34,263 nt of DNA, taken from Bacteroidota bacterium. Its GTDB lineage: Bacteria > Bacteroidota > Bacteroidia > Bacteroidales > Bacteroidaceae. How positions within the stretch are numbered: the stretch's first letter is position 1; each line of letters begins with the position of its first letter. This document shows, piece after piece, positions 31,301-34,263 of this stretch. The stretch spans positions 1 through 34,263 of the forward strand of contig JAEXAJ010000148.1 of assembly GCA_023458215.1 (NCBI GenBank), given 5' to 3'. Both the position numbers and the translations under genes were made by a program. The notes under the pieces are model-generated. The model saw only the letters and a program-made list of their open reading frames with translations. It was not told the origin of the DNA and ran no database searches.

Positions 31301-31535
31301 GCTTATGGTAGCTACGGGTGTAGGAGCCAACGGTAACCGTTCGTTGGGTACGGGCGTTATTGGTGGTATGACCATCGGTACGTTGGCATTGCTTTTCATC
31401 GTGCCCGTGCTGTTCATTACTTTCCAGTGGTTGCAAGAGCGTGTGAGACCTGTGCAGGCACCCCAAACCCTCGACTGGCAGATTGAAGAAGAGATGGAAA
31501 TTAGTAAGAAAGAAATAGAAGAATCACATAAATGA
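28341..31535 (+). CDS. RND-family efflux pump, inner-membrane permease (AcrB-like)
   Basis: A 1064-aa AcrB-like exporter. The frame is open from 28266, but those 25 codons overlap the palindrome arm; the ATG at 28341 gives the standard N-terminus MNLRTFIERPVFSAVISI. TM1 then LPVEQYPDIAPPTIMV is the HAE1 signature. The proton-relay residues are D405-D406 (GTVVDDAIVVVEAV) in TM4 and K940 (GLLAKTAILLTEYA) in TM10, at nearly the same numbers as D407/D408/K940 in E. coli AcrB. The gene follows the adaptor and overlaps the outer-membrane gene by 4 bp (ATGA). Expected substrates are amphipathic drugs or bile acids. Very confident in family, not in substrate. Confidence 0.96.
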   Translation: MNLRTFIERPVFSAVISITIVILGIIGLFTLPVEQYPDIAPPTIMVSTTYFGASAETLQKSVIAPLEEAINGVENMTYMTSTASNAGTVSITVYFKQGTDPDMAAVNVQNRVSKATGQLPAEVTQVGVTTSKRQTSILQMFSLHSPDDSYDENFLANYISINLKPQILRISGVGDMMIMGGDYSMRIWMKPDVMAQYKLIPSDVTAVLAEQNIESATGSFGENSDETYQYTMKYTGRLITPEEFGEIVIRSTSDGEVLKLKDIADVELGKDSYAYDGGMDGHPGISCMIYQTAGSNATEVNQQIDKLLEEATKDLPKGVELTQMMSSNDFLFASIHEVVKTLIEAILLVILVVYVFLQDIRSTLIPLVGIIVSLVGTFAFMAIAGFSINLITLFALVLVIGTVVDDAIVVVEAVQARFDVGYKSSYMASIDAMKGISNAVITSSLVFMAVFIPISFMGGTSGTFYTQFGLTMAVAVGISAVNALTLSPALCALLLRPYINEDGTQKQNFAARFRKAFNAAFDVVAEKYKKIVLLFIKRRWLAWSLLACSIALLVFLMNTTKTGLVPDEDQGVLFVNVSTAPGSSLKTTNDIIERIEKRLEGIPQKLHLQKVAGYGLLAGQGNSFGMIIMKLKPWDERKHAEDHVQAVINQVYARTADIKDATVFAISPGMIPGYGMGNALDLNVQDKQGGDINTFFQTTQQYLGALNQRPEISMAYSTFDVRYPQWTVEIDASKCKRAGITPDQVLATLSGYYGGQYVSNFNRFSKVYKVMIQADPKSRVDETSLNNTFVRMANGEMAPLSQFVTLTRSYGAESLSRFNMFNSIAVNAMPAPGYSTGDAIRAVQEAATAALPKGYGYDFGGITREESQQGGTTVIIFGICILMIYLILSALYESFIVPFAVILAVPVGLMGSFLFARMMGLENNIYLQTGLIMLIGLLAKTAILLTEYAAERRKAGMGLIASAVSAAKARFRAILMTVLTMIFGLFPLMVATGVGANGNRSLGTGVIGGMTIGTLALLFIVPVLFITFQWLQERVRPVQAPQTLDWQIEEEMEISKKEIEESHK

Positions 31536-32914
31536 AGAAACAAATCATAACCCTTGCCACCGTTGCACTACTGTTGAGCAGCTGCGGCATCTATACAAAA
31601 TATGAGCGTCCTGAGGTGAAGACCGACGGACTCTATGGTCAGGATACCTTCACCGGCCAAAGCGTTGAGGCGCAGGATACCGCTTCTATCGCTTCCCTCT
31701 CGTGGCGGGAATTGTTTACCGATCCTCAACTGCAATCGCTCATCGAACAAGCTTTGGCAGGAAACACCGATCTGCTTTCGGCACAGCAACGTATCAAAGA
31801 AGCGGAAGCTACCTTGTCATCGGCAAAGTTAGCTTATCTGCCCTCCTTTATGCTCACTCCACAGGGCGGCGTCAGCAGTTTTGATAAATCCAAAGGTTCG
31901 TGGACTTATACCGGCATTGCTTCCGCCAGTTGGGAAGTCGATATCTTCGGTAAACTCACCAATTCCAAGCGTCGTGCCAAAGCACTCTATCTGCAAAGTG
32001 TAGAATATGAGCAAGCCGTCCAAACCTCGCTGATTGCCAACGTTGCCAATCTTTATTATACCTTGTTGATGCTGGATGAACAATATCGTATTTCCGAACA
32101 AACCGCTGCCAACTGGGGTGAAAGTGTGCGTACGATGCGTGCCATGATGGCTGCCGGAATGACGAACGAAGCCTCTGTGTCCCAGTCAGAGGCAAATTGT
32201 CGTCAGGTAGAAGCATCGTTGCTCGATATGAAGCAGCAAATCAGTCAGGTAGAGAATAGTCTTTCCATTCTTTTGGGGGATGTTCCCGGGGCGATAGATC
32301 GTGCCCCGATTTTCACTCAGTCTTTCCCCGAAGACCTCATGGTTGGTGTTCCTTTGCAACTTCTTTCCCGCCGTCCCGATGTGAAGAGTGCGGAACTCTC
32401 TTTGGCTGCCGCCTTCTATAGTACGAATGCCGCCCGTTCCGCTTTCTATCCTTCCATAACTTTAAGTGGTACGGCAGGATGGACTAATTCTGCTGGAAGT
32501 ATGATTGTCAATCCCGGCAAACTTCTGCTCTCTGCCGTAGGTTCATTGACCCAGCCTCTTTTCAACAAAGGCTTGAATTTGGCACAACTGAAAATAGCCA
32601 AAGCACAACAGGAAGAAGCCCGCCTCTCCTTTCAACAAGCTTTGTTGAATGCGGGTAGTGAGGTAAACAATGCCCTTACCCAAGTACAGGTAGCCCGTGG
32701 CAAAACCCAACTCCGCACGGAACAAATCACTTCTTTAAAAACAGCCGTCCGCAGCACCCAACTGCTGATGCAGCATGGCACCTCTACTTATTTGGAAGTC
32801 CTCACTGCCCGGCAATCTTTACTTTCTGCCCAACTGACCCAAGTGGCCGACCGCTTTGATGAGATACAAGGCGTCATTAACTTGTATCAGGCGCTTGGAG
32901 GTGGCAGAAACTAA
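31532..32914 (+). CDS. Outer-membrane efflux lipoprotein, NodT/OprM type
   Basis: A 460-aa outer-membrane factor of the second pump. The N-terminus MKKQIITLATVALLLSSC is a lipoprotein signal with lipobox L-S-S-C, after which IYTKYERPEV is the usual start of NodT-family proteins. Two OEP repeats follow, about 60-240 (SLIEQALAGNTDLLSAQQRI) and 265-455 (LLSRRPDVKSAELSLAAAFY, the latter a hallmark of the second repeat). Its start overlaps the pump stop as ATGA, so the two are co-translated. It differs from the non-lipidated TolC-type protein in the first pump operon. Confidence 0.94.
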   Translation: MKKQIITLATVALLLSSCGIYTKYERPEVKTDGLYGQDTFTGQSVEAQDTASIASLSWRELFTDPQLQSLIEQALAGNTDLLSAQQRIKEAEATLSSAKLAYLPSFMLTPQGGVSSFDKSKGSWTYTGIASASWEVDIFGKLTNSKRRAKALYLQSVEYEQAVQTSLIANVANLYYTLLMLDEQYRISEQTAANWGESVRTMRAMMAAGMTNEASVSQSEANCRQVEASLLDMKQQISQVENSLSILLGDVPGAIDRAPIFTQSFPEDLMVGVPLQLLSRRPDVKSAELSLAAAFYSTNAARSAFYPSITLSGTAGWTNSAGSMIVNPGKLLLSAVGSLTQPLFNKGLNLAQLKIAKAQQEEARLSFQQALLNAGSEVNNALTQVQVARGKTQLRTEQITSLKTAVRSTQLLMQHGTSTYLEVLTARQSLLSAQLTQVADRFDEIQGVINLYQALGGGRN

Positions 32915-32940
32915 CAGCATACTCTCTCTCTTTTCTCTTG

Positions 32941-32995
32941 GCCTCTCTATTTCTCCGTCTTTTCATAATAAAGAAAAGGTGGAGGATGGAGGGGC
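32941..32995. terminator. Imperfect hairpin after the second RND operon
   Basis: CTTTTC...GAAAAG and CTCC...GGAG are nested, with an outer GCC...GGC part, forming an imperfect stem with an A-rich loop 26 bp after the outer-membrane gene. No T run follows, so it may stabilise the 3' end rather than terminate. Confidence 0.4.
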
Positions 32996-33017
32996 TAAAT
33001 CGTAAAGAAAAGACGCT

Positions 33018-33090
33018 GAAGGATTGCCTTTCTAATCAAAAACAGTAGTTGGAAGATTGTTTTTGGGATTAGAAATAGCAGTTGAAGATT
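33018..33090. repeat. Degenerate direct repeat with ~33-bp period
   Basis: GAAG(G)ATT begins near 33018, 33052 and 33084, and the sequence between (T-rich, then ATTAGAAATAGCAGTTG or its variant) is similar in the first two units. The periods are 34 and 32 bp. It ends 9 bp before the -7 element of the gene at 33131 and so occupies its upstream promoter region. Confidence 0.6.
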
Positions 33091-33098
33091 TATTTCTC

Positions 33099-33106
33099 TA
33101 TATTTG
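33099..33106 (+). promoter_or_regulatory. -7 element TATATTTG of the secreted SGNH gene
   Basis: Perfect TAnnTTTG 25 bp before the ATG at 33131. Its last three bases are the TTG that would open a longer frame, which argues that the TTG is promoter and not start codon. Confidence 0.65.
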
Positions 33107-33130
33107 ATCTTGAATAAATGTAACATAGCT

Positions 33131-33832
33131 ATGAACTACAAATCTTTACCCCTTCTTCTGCTACTTTTATTTTTCACTTTTGTCGGTGATGCTTTTTCTC
33201 AGCAGACAGTATCTATATTAGGTGATTCTTACTCTACCTTCTACGGTTATGTAACTCCTGACACCAATCTGTGTTGGTATGGCGTGCCCGGCGAAAAGAA
33301 AGAAAACGATGTGAAGAAGGTCGAAGAAACCTGGTGGTATCGCTTTATTAATGACAATGGCTACCAACTGGAGAAAAACAATTCCTATTCCGGCTCTACC
33401 ATTTGTAACACTGGTTATAAGAAAGCCGATTACTCCGACCGTTCTTTTATAACCCGTATGAGCAACCTTGGCAAACCGGATATTATTCTTATTTTGGGAG
33501 GTACCAATGATAGTTGGGCAGGTGCACCTATTGGTGATTACAAGTATGCCAACTGGACAAAATCCGATCTTTATAATTTCCGTCCCGCCTTCTGCCAACT
33601 TTTGGACTACGTTACCAAACATTATCCCGAAGCGAAAATATATAATATTACCAATACTGAACTATCGGCAGAAGTTACCGACTCTATGGATGAGATCTGC
33701 CGTCATTATGGCATTACTAATATCCGCCTGCATGATATAGATAAGCAGTGGGGGCACCCTTCTGTTCAAGGGATGAAGAGTATTAGCGAACAATTGGCTA
33801 AAGTTGTTGCTGTTGACGCGCCTTACTTTTAA
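33131..33832 (+). CDS. Secreted SGNH/GDSL hydrolase
   Basis: A 233-aa periplasmic or surface esterase-like protein. The signal peptide is about residues 1-24 (KSLPLLLLLLFFTFVGDAFS, cleavage before QQ). Block I VSILGDSYSTFYGY has Ser33; block III is ILILGGTNDSWAG; the C-terminal His is H209 in WGHPSVQGM. The residue three before this His is Gln (QWGH), where most GDSL enzymes have Asp, so the third triad member is absent or comes from the Asp at -5 or -7. Two Cys in the segment between blocks (NLCWYG, TICNTG) could pair. It is monocistronic with its own promoter. Substrate may be an acetylated or esterified glycan, which is inference only. It is unlike the two SGNH proteins at 18269 and 19629. 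Confidence 0.88.
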   Translation: MNYKSLPLLLLLLFFTFVGDAFSQQTVSILGDSYSTFYGYVTPDTNLCWYGVPGEKKENDVKKVEETWWYRFINDNGYQLEKNNSYSGSTICNTGYKKADYSDRSFITRMSNLGKPDIILILGGTNDSWAGAPIGDYKYANWTKSDLYNFRPAFCQLLDYVTKHYPEAKIYNITNTELSAEVTDSMDEICRHYGITNIRLHDIDKQWGHPSVQGMKSISEQLAKVVAVDAPYF

Positions 33833-34263
33833 TAGGGATAGTTCTTATATAAAAGAAGTCGCTCGTTCTTCATAGAACAGACGACCTGCAAACAAACAAA
33901 AACATTATATGCGTGGTGAATCCTTATTCGCTTAGGAGCCTTGATTATAATGCCTGACTAACGTGAATTGGCTGAGTTTACTGCATAATCAACTTGCTTT
34001 ATATCTGAGAACTTTTTTCCCAGTTAAGAAAATGTTTTTTCCCAATTGCAGAAAAATATTCTTTCAGTTAGGAAATAGGGACCTCTGTTTGGGGTGTTAA
34101 CACATATTCGCAACAGTGAATGTCTCCCTCTTACCTGCGCGCGTATATATATAATGTGTCCTTGTTCTTCTTTGTTTTTCTGTCTTTCAAAAACCTGCTA
34201 TAAAACATATTTAGTTATCAGCATGTTACAACTTAATTTGAAATTAAATGGAAAAAAGAGATG
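33833..34263. other. Non-coding right end of the window
   Basis: No gene is supported in these 431 bp. A weak hairpin after the SGNH gene (GTCG...GTTCT at 33859-33870 with its complement up to 33887) might be a 3' end. The degenerate repeats at 33991-34078 are listed separately. ATG codons at 34248 and 34261 may belong to a gene continuing beyond the edge, but nothing can be read from them. Confidence 0.5.
33991..34078. repeat. Degenerate ~22-bp repeats related to the 3706-3864 array
   Basis: Units start at about 33991 (AACTTGCTTTATATCTGAG), 34010 (AACTTTTTTCCCAGTTAAG), 34032 (ATGTTTTTTCCCAATTGC) and 34055 (AATATTCTTTCAGTTAGG). The spacing is 19-23 bp. The first unit shares AACTTGCTTT with two units at 3728 and 3750, so the two spacers may hold the same repeat family. 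Confidence 0.55.

Overview
The window reads as a chromosomal segment of a Bacteroides-type organism (Bacteroidales). Coding density is high and GC is moderate. Promoters repeatedly show the Bacteroides -7 element TAnnTTTG, Shine-Dalgarno sequences are mostly weak, and the gene content is typical of gut Bacteroides: a long-form urocanase with split FtcD/FchA, lipoprotein adaptors of RND pumps, a GH20 lipoprotein, and SGNH/MBOAT acylation genes. Species cannot be given from the sequence alone. I see no tRNA, rRNA, transposase, integrase, phage gene or CRISPR array.

Layout. 1-560: rplQ (L17) and its terminator, probably the end of the alpha ribosomal operon. 641-1706: two small unrecognised membrane/exported proteins. 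1747-3594 (minus): a MutS-like ATPase with predicted membrane segments. 3595-4117: a 520-bp spacer with a 34-bp perfect inverted repeat around 21-bp tandem repeats. 4118-4744: an unrecognised exported protein. 4901-11380: a complete histidine-utilisation operon, hutU-ftcD-hutI-fchA-hutH, converting histidine to glutamate, ammonia and a one-carbon unit on tetrahydrofolate. 11540-18164: tetR, TolC-type outer-membrane protein, lipoprotein adaptor, RND pump and a small PII-like protein. 18269-22041: an overlapping SGNH, SGNH, MBOAT operon, probably for O-acylation of an envelope polymer. 22063-25407 (minus): a GH20 hexosaminidase lipoprotein and an EamA transporter. 25408-25982: a spacer with a seven-unit 22-bp palindromic array. 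25983-26819 (minus): an AraC regulator divergent from 27074-32914, a second RND tripartite pump (adaptor, pump, NodT-type outer-membrane lipoprotein). 33131-33832: a secreted SGNH hydrolase. 33833-34263: non-coding, with degenerate ~22-bp repeats.

How the genes work together. The hut operon is a whole catabolic pathway in one transcription unit. The two RND systems are each built as regulator plus three envelope components but differ in regulator (TetR in the operon, AraC divergent), in outer-membrane protein type, and in the PII-like accessory found only in the first. The SGNH/SGNH/MBOAT operon resembles in content the transferase/esterase sets that acetylate peptidoglycan or exopolysaccharide.

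The least explained material is non-coding. Every intra-operon spacer longer than about 90 bp holds a long palindrome, of three sequence families, while the other intra-operon gaps are 30 bp or less or overlap. Four intergenic regions outside operons carry tandem or degenerate repeats with periods near 21-22 or 33 bp, that is whole or half multiples of two helical turns.
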